Assembly: GCA_963830385.1 (NCBI GenBank)
Contig: CAWHMD010000009.1
Coordinates: 310,001 to 374,000 of the forward strand
DNA from: Bog-532 sp963830385
Lineage (GTDB): Bacteria > Actinomycetota > Actinomycetes > Streptosporangiales > Streptosporangiaceae
Length of the DNA stretch: 64,000 bases
Direction: 5' to 3'
In this document: positions 8,542-17,504 of the stretch, one piece after another
Numbering within the stretch: position 1 is the first letter of the stretch
How the letters are laid out: each line of letters starts with the position of its first letter
Made by a program: the position numbers and the translations under genes
The notes under the pieces: generated by a model
The model's input: the letters and a program-made list of their open reading frames with translations, nothing else
Told to the model about the DNA's origin: nothing
Databases searched by the model: none

Positions 8542-10035
8542 TCAGTCGGGCCGTCGACTACTGCCAAGCCACAACCCGTCCCGCGCCCTGGTCATGGCGA
8601 CGAACAGCACCCGCCGCTCCAGCTCAGCCCGCTCCCGATAAGCATCGTCCGACTCGTGGGGGAGCCGGGCCCGCGGATAAGCGTGCCGATCGGGGATGAA
8701 CACCCAGGCGAACTCCAGGCCCTTGGCCCGGTGGAACGTCCCCACCTTGACCTGATCGCACGGAGTCCCCTTGTACTCCTCCAGCGCGATAACCGGGACA
8801 CCCCCGCTGACCAGGACCTTTCGCCAGCGGGCGGCGGCGGTGTTGCCAGGAGCCAGCACCGCCATGTCGCCGTAACGAACGCCCTCCTCCCGGTGCAGTT
8901 TCTGGATATGCGCGCACATCCGCGCCCCCTGCGTGACCCGGCCGCCCGTGGCCTCCACGACCGTGCCGCCCGGACGGGCGGCTTCCAGGTCGCGCGAGCC
9001 GGCCACCGGGTCGCTGTCCAGGTCGTTGTAGCGGTCACCGGCGACGACGGCGAGGGCGTAACGCAGGATCCGGCCGCCGTTGCGGTAGTTGCGGCTCAAT
9101 ACGGTGGACCGGCCGACCACCAAGATGCCCGCCTCGGCCAGGGTGAAGCTGCCTGCATAGATGGACTGCTGACCGTCGCCGACGATCAGCAGGCCGTCCG
9201 GCCGGTCGCCGACCAGGGCGTGCAGGAACTGCAGCCCGACGCAGGTCAGGTCCTGTACTTCGTCGACGATCACCGCGTCGAATCCGGTGTCGGCGCCGGC
9301 CGCGGCCCGGTCCCGCGCCAGATCCCGGGCGATTCGCATCGCGTCGGCCCAGTCCAGGATCCGCCGTTCGGCCAGCAGGCCCTGGTAGGTCTCGTACAGG
9401 CGCCACACCTCGGTCCGGTGCGCCGGGCTCAGCGGGGTCCGGCGGCCGACTCGGGCCAGCCGCGCGTACTCGTCGAAATTGGCGAGGTCACGGCCCTTGA
9501 TGACGGTGCCGATCTCGTCGCGCCAGTACTTCTTGTCCTGGATCAGTGTGGGCAGCGACGATCCCTCTCCGGCCGACTGCCAGGCTTGTTCGAAGCAGGC
9601 CGTTGCGCCTTGACTGTCGACCCGGCCAGGGATCCGTTCGGTCCTCAGCCACCGACCGGCCAGTGCGTCCACGGTCATGAACGTCACCTTCTTCGGCCGG
9701 CCCTGGGTGAGGCGGGCGAACAGCGCCTTGTTCACGGCCGGTACGGTCGTGACGAACGACGTGAACAGCACCCGCCGTCCCCGGCTGGCCAGATAGTTGG
9801 CCCGGTGCAGCGCGACCACGGTCTTACCGGTTCCGGCGCCGCCGCGGATCCGGGACGGCCCGGAGAACTCCCGGTTCACCTGCCGGGCCTGCAGCGGGTG
9901 CAGCCAGGTCATCCACGACTCGATCGGCTCCCTCCGGGCCGCTTCCTCCAGGGCACTCCAGAGCTCTTTCCGGCTCAGCAGCGTGTCCTCGGCCTCCGAC
10001 CCTGACTCCCGATCCGGGACCGCCGGCCGATCCAC
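8542..10035 (-). CDS. UvrD/Rep-type helicase part of a split NERD-helicase gene
   Basis: 497 residues as an open frame from GTG at 10035. Motifs in order: RGGAGTGKT (Walker A), FTSFVTTVPAVNK, VIVDEVQDLT (Walker B, DExQ), IVGDGQQSIYAG, LSRNYRNGGRIL, VGTFHRAKGLEFAWVF and RRVLFVAMTRARDGLWLG, a complete UvrD-like set. In relatives this domain follows a NERD domain in one polypeptide. Here the NERD frame overlaps it by about 210 bp, and the repeated linker RPAVPD reads continuously if one base is removed near 10050-10054, so I think the two are a single gene interrupted by a frameshift. DNA helicase activity is well supported; substrate unknown. Confidence 0.85.
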   Translation of the reverse strand: MDRPAVPDRESGSEAEDTLLSRKELWSALEEAARREPIESWMTWLHPLQARQVNREFSGPSRIRGGAGTGKTVVALHRANYLASRGRRVLFTSFVTTVPAVNKALFARLTQGRPKKVTFMTVDALAGRWLRTERIPGRVDSQGATACFEQAWQSAGEGSSLPTLIQDKKYWRDEIGTVIKGRDLANFDEYARLARVGRRTPLSPAHRTEVWRLYETYQGLLAERRILDWADAMRIARDLARDRAAAGADTGFDAVIVDEVQDLTCVGLQFLHALVGDRPDGLLIVGDGQQSIYAGSFTLAEAGILVVGRSTVLSRNYRNGGRILRYALAVVAGDRYNDLDSDPVAGSRDLEAARPGGTVVEATGGRVTQGARMCAHIQKLHREEGVRYGDMAVLAPGNTAAARWRKVLVSGGVPVIALEEYKGTPCDQVKVGTFHRAKGLEFAWVFIPDRHAYPRARLPHESDDAYRERAELERRVLFVAMTRARDGLWLGSSRRPD

Positions 10036-10717
10036 CGGCCGGTCCGGGACCGGCTGGCCGCTCAGCTTGCGCCGTGACCGTGGCCGTGGCCGGCATCGGC
10101 GGGCAATCCCGGTCCAGGGTGGCGAGGAGCCGGTCGATCAGCTCGGGCGGCAGCCGCACTCCCCACCGGACCAGCTCCCGCACCAGGTCCTTCTCACCCA
10201 GCACCAAGACTCGATCCAACTGAGCCCGAACCCCGCGTCGGCCCGCCAGCACCAGCAGCGGCACCACCTCGGTCGGCGCTAACCCGGCCCCCGCCAGCAC
10301 CTCTTCTACCGCCGAAGTCTGATCCAGCAGCTTGACCACCGCGTCCTGAGCGTCGGCATCCCCGCGCCACAGCCGCCCGTGTTCCACCCGTGCCTCAGCC
10401 CGCCAGGCTTTGACGTCAATGACGAACACCCCGCCCGGCCCGACCAGGATCACGTCGATGTTCGCCCGCCGGGTGCCGGGCCAGCGCCGGTCGGCCAGCA
10501 CGTGCCAGCCCGCGTCCATCCCGACCAGGACCCGGATGACCGCTTGTTCTCCCTGGGCGCCTTTCTCCCACGCCCGTTGCCGGCGCCGAAGCTCGCCCAG
10601 CAGCTCGGTGAGCTGGCGAATCTGCCGCTGAACCGATTCGATCTCCGACCCGATGGCCGACGCCTGGCCCAGCGCAGACGGCCAGGCGGGCGAATCGCCG
10701 GGGATCATGCTCACCAC
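9824..10717 (-). CDS. NERD-domain part of a split NERD-helicase gene
   Basis: Start is GTG at 10717 or ATG at 10708. A coiled segment (SEIESVQRQIRQLTELLGEL) leads into a NERD nuclease-related domain: WEKGAQGEQAVIRVL, RRWPGTRRANIDVILVG and GVFVIDVKAW, the last giving the D-x-K-type acidic/basic pair. The credible coding part ends in a proline-rich linker near 10050; the rest of the frame down to 9824 has glycine-rich composition typical of an out-of-frame read and should not be trusted. The helicase frame picks up just there. Best model: one NERD-UvrD protein of roughly 725 residues with one extra base in the sequence. Confidence 0.75.
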   Translation of the reverse strand: MVSMIPGDSPAWPSALGQASAIGSEIESVQRQIRQLTELLGELRRRQRAWEKGAQGEQAVIRVLVGMDAGWHVLADRRWPGTRRANIDVILVGPGGVFVIDVKAWRAEARVEHGRLWRGDADAQDAVVKLLDQTSAVEEVLAGAGLAPTEVVPLLVLAGRRGVRAQLDRVLVLGEKDLVRELVRWGVRLPPELIDRLLATLDRDCPPMPATATVTAQAERPAGPGPAGGSAGGPGSGVRVGGRGHAAEPERALECPGGSGPEGADRVVDDLAAPAAGPAGEPGVLRAVPDPRRRRNR

Positions 10718-10745
10718 CCCGTAACGGACCAGCGGCCGGGTCAGT

Positions 10746-12278
10746 TCAGACTGACTCCCAAGCGTGGCACAGCGCGTTGGCCAGGTACATCTGCCGCGGC
10801 GTCTTACACGCCACCCGGATCAGCGACGGGCTGGCCACGATCAGCGCCAGCGCCTTGGCCCGCGACGTCGCCACGTTCAGCCGGTGCGGGTCGTACAGGA
10901 ACTCCAGCCCCCGCGGCGCATCATCCGCCGACGACGAGGCCATCGAATAGATGGCCACCGGGGCCTCCCGCCCCTGGAACTTGTCCACCGTCCCCACCCG
11001 CACCCCGGCCGGACACCCGGCCCGCCGCAGGGCCTCCTCGATCGCCCGGATCTGCGCGTTGTACGGCGTCACCACCAGCACATCCGTCACGTCAAGCGGC
11101 CGCCGCACCCCCTGTTTGTCCTGCCACTCCCGCCCCAGCAGCTCACCCATCAGCGAAGCCACCACAGAAGCCTCTTCCGACGACGAATTGCTGTTGCCCT
11201 CGTGTGGCACCTCCACTACCCGCAACCCAGCCCCGCGACCGGAGATCTCCTGCAGCTCCAGCCCATCGACCCAGGTCAGCTTCCCGTCGTAGAACGTCGC
11301 CGAGGTGAAGTCACACAAGCTCGGATGCATCCGCCACGTCTGGTCCAATAGCAACCCAGCCTCCGGGGCCACCGTGGCCTCGGTTCCCAGGATGTGCTCC
11401 AAGGCCGAGACCCCAGCACCCAACGGATGCGCCCCCTGGCTGGGCTGAGCCAGTTGCTGCGGGTCGCCGACCAGGACGACGTTCCGGGCCGCGCCCGCCA
11501 CGGCCAGCACGTTGGCCAGCGACAACTGGCCCGCCTCGTCCACGAACAGCGTGTCCACGCAAGCCTGGAACTCCGGCCGCGCCCACAGCCACGGCGTCCC
11601 CGCCACGATGTCGAGCTCCCCGTCCCGCAGCCCCTGCTCCAGAGCACCGTGCGGCAGCCCCGCAGCGTCCTCGTGCAGGTGCGGATTGTCCTTGTCGGCC
11701 CGCTGCCCGATCCGCGGCGGCTTGAGCCCGAGCTCACCGGCCTGCTCGACAACCTTTCCGATCAGGTTGTGGATCACAGAATGCGACGGCGCAGTAATCC
11801 CGACCGTCCGCCCCGCCTGAACCAGCTCAAGAATCTGATGAGCAGCGGTGTACGTCTTCCCCGTCCCCGGTGGCCCCTGGATCGGCAGGTAAGCACCCTC
11901 CAAGCCGAGGACCAGCCGGACCGCCGCCGCAGTAACCGGCTCGTCGTAACCACGCAGCGGCGCCCCACCGGTGGCCCCCAAACCCAATGGCCCCAGCCGC
12001 AGCAGCAACGCGGTCGCCGCGTCCCGGCCACTGACCCCCTCGCCGATCACCCGCCGGCCGAGATCCAGCAGCCGCGCCGCCAGTTCCGCAGTATTGACCG
12101 GGCTGCCCTCCACCAGCGCCTCGGGCAGCGGCCCGTCATAGTTCTTGGCCACCTTGAGGTCAACGGTCCCGTTCTCGTCGTCCAGCGCCCAGATGCTCCA
12201 GCCGCGCCCGGTCAGCGGGTCATCGGCGGAGTCTCCCGCCTTGAACTTGTACTCCTGCGGCGGGAACGAGAACCGCAA
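10746..12278 (-). CDS. SF1B helicase half of a split TM0106-type nuclease-helicase gene
   Basis: Open frame of 510 residues beginning at TTG 12278 inside the preceding frame. Motifs: IQGPPGTGKT (Walker A), TLFVDEAGQLSL (Walker B), VLVGDPQQLAQPSQG, DVLVVTPYNAQIRAI, VGTVDKFQGREAPVAI and NVATSRAKALALIVA, typical of Dna2/UPF1-like helicases. The beginning, RFSFPPQEYKF, is the sequence that in relatives directly follows the nuclease part ending EVKRS. Read with one base removed at 12279-12280 the two halves join as VKRSKILRFSFPPQEY with exact family spacing. It is therefore the C-terminal half of a protein of about 1,160 residues. Confidence 0.85.
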   Translation of the reverse strand: MRFSFPPQEYKFKAGDSADDPLTGRGWSIWALDDENGTVDLKVAKNYDGPLPEALVEGSPVNTAELAARLLDLGRRVIGEGVSGRDAATALLLRLGPLGLGATGGAPLRGYDEPVTAAAVRLVLGLEGAYLPIQGPPGTGKTYTAAHQILELVQAGRTVGITAPSHSVIHNLIGKVVEQAGELGLKPPRIGQRADKDNPHLHEDAAGLPHGALEQGLRDGELDIVAGTPWLWARPEFQACVDTLFVDEAGQLSLANVLAVAGAARNVVLVGDPQQLAQPSQGAHPLGAGVSALEHILGTEATVAPEAGLLLDQTWRMHPSLCDFTSATFYDGKLTWVDGLELQEISGRGAGLRVVEVPHEGNSNSSSEEASVVASLMGELLGREWQDKQGVRRPLDVTDVLVVTPYNAQIRAIEEALRRAGCPAGVRVGTVDKFQGREAPVAIYSMASSSADDAPRGLEFLYDPHRLNVATSRAKALALIVASPSLIRVACKTPRQMYLANALCHAWESV

Positions 12279-14238
12279 GGATCTTCGACCGCTTGACCTC
12301 GCCGACGACCTCGCCGCCGCTCAGCTGGCCCAGGGCATCCGGCTCGCCGGTCAGCTCCGATGGGCTCAGCGTCCGCACCTGGAAGTACCGCCACCACGCG
12401 GGCTTGGCCTCGCGCCGGTGCCAATCGAGCAGATCGGCCAGCAGCGCCTTGGCCTGCTGCTCCGACGTCCAGACCTCACGGTCCTCCGGTAGGCCGTCCA
12501 GCAGCCCGGCCCGGACCTGGGCCACTTCGTCATCTTCGGCCGTCCCCGCTGGCTCCTCAGCTACGGGGCGTGGGAGATCCCGGCCCATGCGGTCGGCCAG
12601 CTCAACCCGCCGCCCTTCCAGCCAGTCCCGCAGCGCCAGCGTCGACCGGCAGTCGTCCTCGTTGTAAGCCGCCACCACCCCCCGCGTGCCTTCCGCCCCC
12701 CGGGCCGACCCCTCCTCCAGCGCCGCCTCGAAGATGATCAGCTTCTCGGTCGCCTCGCGCAGCGGCATCTGCCGCGTGTACCCGCACAGCGGCTCCAGCC
12801 GCTTGATCGAGTAGCTCTCCACCCCGGCCCGGACGCCCTGCCGCACCACCCGGTACAGGTCGACGAACACGCCGCCCCGGAACAGGTCGTCAACCTCATC
12901 CTCACGGGTCGCGAACCGCCCCATCAGCCACCCGACCGCCTCCTGGCGGGTGCCGTGCAGCTCGGTGAGGTGGTCGACCGAGGTCGGCTCGTAGTGGTTG
13001 TAGTGGTAGACGTGCAGCCCCGGATGCCGGCGCCGCCGCTCGACGATGAAGTCGATCAGTTCCTCGAACGCCTGTTTCTCTTCCCCCCGGTCAAACGCCC
13101 AGATCTGCGTGTACTTCGGCCGCCCCTCCGAGTCCAGGTCGGCCGTGTCGACCACCCCGAACAGGTATTGCAGCCCGAACTCCTGGTTGTCCTCGGAGTA
13201 GTACCGCGCCCCTTCGATATCGAAAAAGAGGTCTGCTCCCGAGGGGTCCGGCAGAGCCAGCAGGCCACGGTTGGGCACGATGACGCCGTCCTGGTCCCGC
13301 TCCGGCTCCAGCAGTTCGTAGGTCGGCCGCCCTTGGTCCTCGCTGGCCACCTGCAGGCGGGCCTGCTGCCGGGCCCCGGCCAGCGACTCCTCGCTGGCCC
13401 GGTTCGCGGCGGGCAGCACCTCCAGCGCCGCCAGGCCGCGCCGGGTCGACACCCCGGCCGCCTTGAGCACCCGCCGCTGGTCGCGGGTGATCCCGGCCAC
13501 CAGCGACAGGTCGTCGTCGCTGCGCCGCCGGTCCGTGCACCGGTCGTTCCACCGGCAGATCACACAGTGCTCGACCGGCTCCGGATACGGATTTTCCTCG
13601 GCCGCGACGAACCCACCCAGCGCCTTCCGGGCCTGCCGCTCGTAAGCCGCGAAATCACCGACCCTGAACGCGGCCAGCTCGCCTCGCCCCAGAGCCAGGT
13701 GCATCCAGCGCGGCTGAGCCCCCTGCAGGCTGGCCAGCAGGTAGGAGTAGAACGCGGTCTGCGCCACCGCCCGCGCCTTGGCCGTCCGCGCCAGCTTCGC
13801 GTCGACAACCTCATAGTGAAGGCTGGTGGGCGGAGCTTCCCCGCCCGACGCGGGTAGCAGGTCGGCCCGGACCAGGAAGTCCGGCCGTCCCAGCAGCGCC
13901 GGCTGACCTCCGGGCTTTTCGCTGACCAGCGCCCCCTGGTAGACGACGTCCGCCCCGCCGCGCATGGCCTCGATCGTGTCCTGCGCCGCCACCGCCTCGG
14001 CTCCCGGCGCCACAGTGATCCGCGCAATCGTCCGGCCGTCCTGCTCGAACCGGCTGAGCACCTCGGCCTCGTGCTGCTCGCCCCGCTGGACCAGGTCCTC
14101 GAACCCGAGGTCGAACGCCCGGGCCCGCGGCAGCTCATGCCGCGCGTTCAGCAGATCCAGCCGGGTCAGATGCTGGCACGCCACGAAGTTGGCGACATCG
14201 CTGGCCGACAGCCTGAGCTGCTCCCCGACAATCTTCAC
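12220..14238 (-). CDS. RecB-like nuclease half (TM0106 family) of a split nuclease-helicase gene
   Basis: Start GTG at 14238 with GGAGGG upstream. The N-terminus (SASDVANFVACQHLTRLDLL) opens a RecB-type nuclease with LLGRPDFLVR and YEVVDAKLARTAKA as acidic/lysine residues, and the cysteine set CVICRWNDRC around residue 230 expected for an iron-sulfur clamp. From about residue 335 an RNase H-like exonuclease domain follows: FFDIEGARYY, YHYNHYEPTSVDHL and VAAYNEDDCRSTLALRDWL (DEDDy-like). The frame ends at 12220 in an unrelated tail after EVKRSKIL, which I attribute to a frameshift at 12279-12280. Normally fused to the helicase annotated just downstream. Confidence 0.87.
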   Translation of the reverse strand: MKIVGEQLRLSASDVANFVACQHLTRLDLLNARHELPRARAFDLGFEDLVQRGEQHEAEVLSRFEQDGRTIARITVAPGAEAVAAQDTIEAMRGGADVVYQGALVSEKPGGQPALLGRPDFLVRADLLPASGGEAPPTSLHYEVVDAKLARTAKARAVAQTAFYSYLLASLQGAQPRWMHLALGRGELAAFRVGDFAAYERQARKALGGFVAAEENPYPEPVEHCVICRWNDRCTDRRRSDDDLSLVAGITRDQRRVLKAAGVSTRRGLAALEVLPAANRASEESLAGARQQARLQVASEDQGRPTYELLEPERDQDGVIVPNRGLLALPDPSGADLFFDIEGARYYSEDNQEFGLQYLFGVVDTADLDSEGRPKYTQIWAFDRGEEKQAFEELIDFIVERRRRHPGLHVYHYNHYEPTSVDHLTELHGTRQEAVGWLMGRFATREDEVDDLFRGGVFVDLYRVVRQGVRAGVESYSIKRLEPLCGYTRQMPLREATEKLIIFEAALEEGSARGAEGTRGVVAAYNEDDCRSTLALRDWLEGRRVELADRMGRDLPRPVAEEPAGTAEDDEVAQVRAGLLDGLPEDREVWTSEQQAKALLADLLDWHRREAKPAWWRYFQVRTLSPSELTGEPDALGQLSGGEVVGEVKRSKILAVLVPAAGVQVQGGRLRR

Positions 14239-14340
14239 CCCGCGTCCCTCCGCCGCCAGTCGACCTCGTGACCCCGCCCGGCTCGCCAGCCTTCCACACC
14301 CACCCCGCCGACGGCGGCCGCATCGGCCGTACCGGGGTCA

Positions 14341-15612
14341 ATGGTTCGTTTGTGGTTAATGTTCTGCCTGGTCAGGAACGACACGACGCTCCAGCCGGTC
14401 TTCAGTTTTGTGCGCATATCGTCCCGACTGGCCCTACTGCTGGTGGGCGCCGCGGCGCTAGCCATCTATCTGGTACCCCGGCTGATCGTGAACCGCGCTC
14501 CGTGGCCGCTGTCGGACGTGGACGTGTACTGGTGGGGCGGCCGGCAGGCGCTGCGCGACGCCACCATCTACGCCCCGCACGAGCCGCGCAGCTTCACCTA
14601 TCCGCCGTTCGCGGCCGCGCTGTTCGGGCTGACCGGGGGAGCGCCGGAGATCGTGCTCAAGGTTGGCCTGACCGTGCTGAGCCTGGCTGGCCTGGCCGTC
14701 CTCTGCTGGCGGTCGGTCGGCGAGCTCGGGCTCCCGCGGCGCCGGCGCCCGGATCTGACGTTCGCGGCCGTCGCGCTGGCGCTGCTCACCGTGCCGGTCG
14801 CCTACACCCTCCACCTGGGCGAGGTGAACCTGATCCTGGCCGGGCTGATCGCCGCCGACCTGCTGCGGCGGCCCGACGGCGCCTGGTGGCAGGGGATCGG
14901 CACCGGGGTCGCGGCCGGGATCAAGCTCACGCCGCTGATCTTCATCGCCTATCTGCTGCTGACCCGTCGTCCCCGGGCAGCCGCGGCCGCCGTCCTGACG
15001 TTCGCCGGCACGGTCACGGCGGGCGCGGTGCTGCTGCCCGCCCAGTCCAGGGCGTTCTGGCTGCAAGGGGTCTTCCTGGACAACAGCCGCATCGGCAACA
15101 CCTACAACCCCGCCAACCAGTCGCTGGCCGGGATGCTGGCCCGGCTCGGCGGCGGGCTCCCCGCCGTCCACGGCTGGTGGATCTTTTCCGTGCTGGTCAC
15201 CGGCCTGGGCGGCCTCGCCGTGGCGGCCGCGCTGCACCGCCGGGGTCACCGGCTGGCCAGCCTGGCCTGCTGCGGCATCACCGCGCTGCTGGTGTCCCCG
15301 ATGTCCTGGACCCACCACTGGGTCTGGGTGGTCCCGTTGCTGGCAGCCATGGCCGCCGCCGCGTGGCGCCGCCGGTCGCTGGTCTGGGCACTGGCCACCG
15401 CGGGCCTGTTCGCCGCCTTCGCCAACCCGATCCCGCTGCCCTGGCCCGGCCGCGACCCAAGCCTGCTCCGCACCCTCCAAGGCAACCAGTACGTCCTGCT
15501 CGGCCTGGCCATCCTGACCGCCGCCGCCCTCTACCTCGCCCGCGAGCGCCACACGGCGAACGGGCGCAAACAATCAGCGGCTATCGCGGCCGCATCTTCG
15601 GTTGGCGTCTGA
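14341..15612 (+). CDS. GT87 (DUF2029) polyprenyl-phosphate mannosyltransferase-like membrane protein
   Basis: 423 residues with about ten hydrophobic helices. After the first helix (LALLLVGAAALAIYLV) comes the family signature SDVDVYWWGGRQALRDATIY with acidic residues at the membrane face, then FTYPPFAAALFG, LHLGEVNLILAGLIAADLL, GIKLTPLIFIAYLL and YNPANQSLAGML, all characteristic of GT87. Such enzymes transfer mannose or arabinose from polyprenyl phosphate to cell-wall glycolipids or proteins on the outer side of the membrane. ATG at 14341 is used; GTG near 14410 is an alternative. No obvious operon partners: the TA pair starts 37 bp later with its own promoter. Confidence 0.85.
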   Translation: MVRLWLMFCLVRNDTTLQPVFSFVRISSRLALLLVGAAALAIYLVPRLIVNRAPWPLSDVDVYWWGGRQALRDATIYAPHEPRSFTYPPFAAALFGLTGGAPEIVLKVGLTVLSLAGLAVLCWRSVGELGLPRRRRPDLTFAAVALALLTVPVAYTLHLGEVNLILAGLIAADLLRRPDGAWWQGIGTGVAAGIKLTPLIFIAYLLLTRRPRAAAAAVLTFAGTVTAGAVLLPAQSRAFWLQGVFLDNSRIGNTYNPANQSLAGMLARLGGGLPAVHGWWIFSVLVTGLGGLAVAAALHRRGHRLASLACCGITALLVSPMSWTHHWVWVVPLLAAMAAAAWRRRSLVWALATAGLFAAFANPIPLPWPGRDPSLLRTLQGNQYVLLGLAILTAAALYLARERHTANGRKQSAAIAAASSVGV

Positions 15613-15640
15613 CCAATAGTGGACTAACCTCTTAGCTAAG
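15602..15640 (+). promoter_or_regulatory. Promoter and possible operator of the toxin-antitoxin pair
   Basis: TTGGCG (15602-15607) and TAACCT (15625-15630) stand 17 bases apart and look like -35 and -10 boxes. Immediately after lies the perfect 10-bp palindrome CTTAGCTAAG (15631-15640), then GGAGG and the antitoxin ATG at 15650. Phd/YefM antitoxins repress their own operon through small palindromes, so this is a plausible operator. The site is unusually AT-rich for the region. Confidence 0.5.
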
Positions 15641-15649
15641 GAGGGGCCG

Positions 15650-15898
15650 ATGTCTGCTGGCAGCGCCGATCAGTTCAACATCCACGATGCGAAGACCAAC
15701 CTGTCGCGCATCATCGAGCGAGTAGAGCACGGCGAGGAGATCGTCATCAGCCGCGCGGGCACCCCCGTGGCCAAGGTGGTGCCGCTCAACCGCCAGGTCG
15801 ACCGCCGCGGGCGCGGTTCGCTCCGCGGCCAGCTGATCATGGCTCCCGACTGGGACTCGGATGAGGTCAACGACGCGATCGCCAAGGACTTCGGCTGA
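15650..15898 (+). CDS. Phd/YefM-family antitoxin
   Basis: 82 residues starting at ATG 15650, with AAGGAGG a few bases upstream. The N-terminal Phd/YefM DNA-binding fold is clear: FNIHDAKTNLSRIIERVEHG then EIVISRAGTPVAKVVPL. The C-terminal tail (APDWDSDEVNDAIAKDFG) is acidic and likely wraps the toxin. It neutralises the PIN toxin encoded five bases downstream and probably represses the operon through the palindrome upstream. Confidence 0.92.
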   Translation: MSAGSADQFNIHDAKTNLSRIIERVEHGEEIVISRAGTPVAKVVPLNRQVDRRGRGSLRGQLIMAPDWDSDEVNDAIAKDFG

Positions 15899-15903
15899 CC
15901 ATC

Positions 15904-16278
15904 ATGGGGTTGCTGCTGGACACCCACGTGGTGCTGTGGTGGCTGGCCGACGATCCCGCCCTGGCCGCCGACGTCAAAGATCAGCTTGATCATGACCCGG
16001 ACGTCTACGTCAGTGCGGCGACCATCTGGGAAGTAGCTATCAAGCAGGTCATCGGCAAGCTGCCCGAGCCAGCCGGGCTCCCCGAGCTCATCCGCGGCAG
16101 CGGGTTCGCTGAGCTGCCGATCAGCTCGCAGCACGCCATGACGGCGGCCCGCCTGCCGATGATCCATCGCGATCCATTTGACCGGATGCTCGTGGCCCAG
16201 GCCCGGGACGAAAATCTCACGCTGGTCACCCGGGACGCACGATGCCAGCGGTACGACGTCGTGGTGCTGTCCGTTTGA
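15904..16278 (+). CDS. VapC-type PIN-domain toxin
   Basis: 124 residues. PIN ribonuclease pattern: LLLDTHVVLWWL (first Asp), VSAATIWEVAIKQ (Glu), DPFDRMLVAQA (Asp) and LTLVTRDARCQRYDV (last Asp), the acidic quartet that holds magnesium. Members cut tRNA or rRNA to halt translation; target here unknown. ATG at 15904 is five bases after the antitoxin stop, so the two are one operon. All catalytic acids are present, so the toxin looks functional. Confidence 0.92.
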   Translation: MGLLLDTHVVLWWLADDPALAADVKDQLDHDPDVYVSAATIWEVAIKQVIGKLPEPAGLPELIRGSGFAELPISSQHAMTAARLPMIHRDPFDRMLVAQARDENLTLVTRDARCQRYDVVVLSV

Positions 16279-16340
16279 AGCCGTCTAACCCAGCAAGGTC
16301 CCCACTTCACCACCGGCCACCGTCGCCCTAACCTGAATGG

Positions 16341-17504
16341 ATGAAGGCCGCCGCTGCGCTCGTGCTCACCTCGGACCCCGCCGAGGCTGCCCGCCAGGCG
16401 GCTCGGCAAGCCCTCGACGGCCTGGACGGCCAGCCGCCGGCCTTCGCCGTTCTCTTCGCCTCCGAGCACTTCCACATCTCGGCGCAAGCCCTGCTCAAGG
16501 CCGTCACCGAGCAGCTCGGCCCGGTGCCGCTGATCGGCTGCATCGCCGAGGCGGTGGCCGGCAACGCGCGCGAGGTCGAGAACGAGGCCGCGGTCTCGCT
16601 GTTCCTGGCGGCTGGGGTCGGGCCGGTCGAGACGTTTTCCATGCAGTTCGTGCGGACCGCGAGCGGCGGCGCGTTCGGCGGTTACCAGTTCGAGCCGGGG
16701 CGGCCGGGTGCCTGCCTGATGATCAGTGACCCGTTCACGTTCCCGGCCGAGTATCTGCTCAGCCACCTGAACGAGCACGCGGCCGGCACCCTCGTCATGG
16801 GGGGAATGGCCAGCGGCGGGCTGGGAGCCCAGCGCAGCCGGCTGTTCCTGGACGGCCGGGTGCTGTCCGAGGGCGCGGTCGGGGCCTACCTGCCCGAGGC
16901 GCGGATCCACCCGCTGGTGTCGCAGGGCTGCCGGCCGGTCGGCGACCCGTTCACGGTCACCGCGGCCGAGGGCAACCTGGTGCAGACGCTCGGCGGCCAG
17001 CCGGCCATGAGCCGCCTGCAGGACCTGGCCGCGTCGCTGTCCGAGGAGGACCGGGAGCTGCTCGTCCAGGGCGTCCAGGTCGGCATCGTCATGAACGAGT
17101 ACGGCGGCGAACGGCGCCAGGGTGACTTCCTCATCCGCGGCATCCTCGGGGCCCAGCCCGAGACCGGCGCGATCGCGGTCGGCGACGAGATCGAGGTCGG
17201 CCAGACCCTCCAGTTCCACGTGCGCGACGCCGAGTCGGCCGGCAAGGACCTGCAGCGCGTCCTCGGCCAGGAGACCGCCGCGCTCGGGGGCGAGCGCCCG
17301 GCCGGTGCGCTGCTGTTCACCTGCAACGGCCGTGGCTCGCGGCTGTTCACCGAGCCCAGCCACGACACCGGCCTGATCGCCAAGATGCTGGGCGACATCC
17401 CGGTCGCCGGGTTCTTCTGCGCGGGCGAGCTCGGCCCGGTCGGTGGCCAGAACTACGTGCACGCCTTCACCGCGTCGATCGCCCTGTTCCCCGCCCAGCC
17501 CTAG
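16341..17504 (+). CDS. FIST N- and C-domain signal-transduction protein
   Basis: 387 residues. The N-terminal FIST_N half contains FAVLFASEHFHISAQALL and PLIGCIAEAVAG; the middle has MGGMASGGLGAQRS; the FIST_C half contains HPLVSQGCRPVGDPFTVT, VGIVMNEYGGERRQGDFLIRG and GALLFTCNGRGSRLF, ending IPVAGFFCAGELGPVGG, a classic FIST_C ending. FIST domains are thought to sense small ligands such as amino acids in the cytoplasm. No output domain is fused and no kinase is adjacent, so it probably acts through a protein partner or in trans. Its 3' end is only ten bases from the convergent DUF488 gene. Confidence 0.9.
   Translation: MKAAAALVLTSDPAEAARQAARQALDGLDGQPPAFAVLFASEHFHISAQALLKAVTEQLGPVPLIGCIAEAVAGNAREVENEAAVSLFLAAGVGPVETFSMQFVRTASGGAFGGYQFEPGRPGACLMISDPFTFPAEYLLSHLNEHAAGTLVMGGMASGGLGAQRSRLFLDGRVLSEGAVGAYLPEARIHPLVSQGCRPVGDPFTVTAAEGNLVQTLGGQPAMSRLQDLAASLSEEDRELLVQGVQVGIVMNEYGGERRQGDFLIRGILGAQPETGAIAVGDEIEVGQTLQFHVRDAESAGKDLQRVLGQETAALGGERPAGALLFTCNGRGSRLFTEPSHDTGLIAKMLGDIPVAGFFCAGELGPVGGQNYVHAFTASIALFPAQP

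Noticed and set aside
8506..10005. Long plus-strand frame over the UvrD helicase
   Set aside because: Antisense shadow; the minus strand has all helicase motifs.
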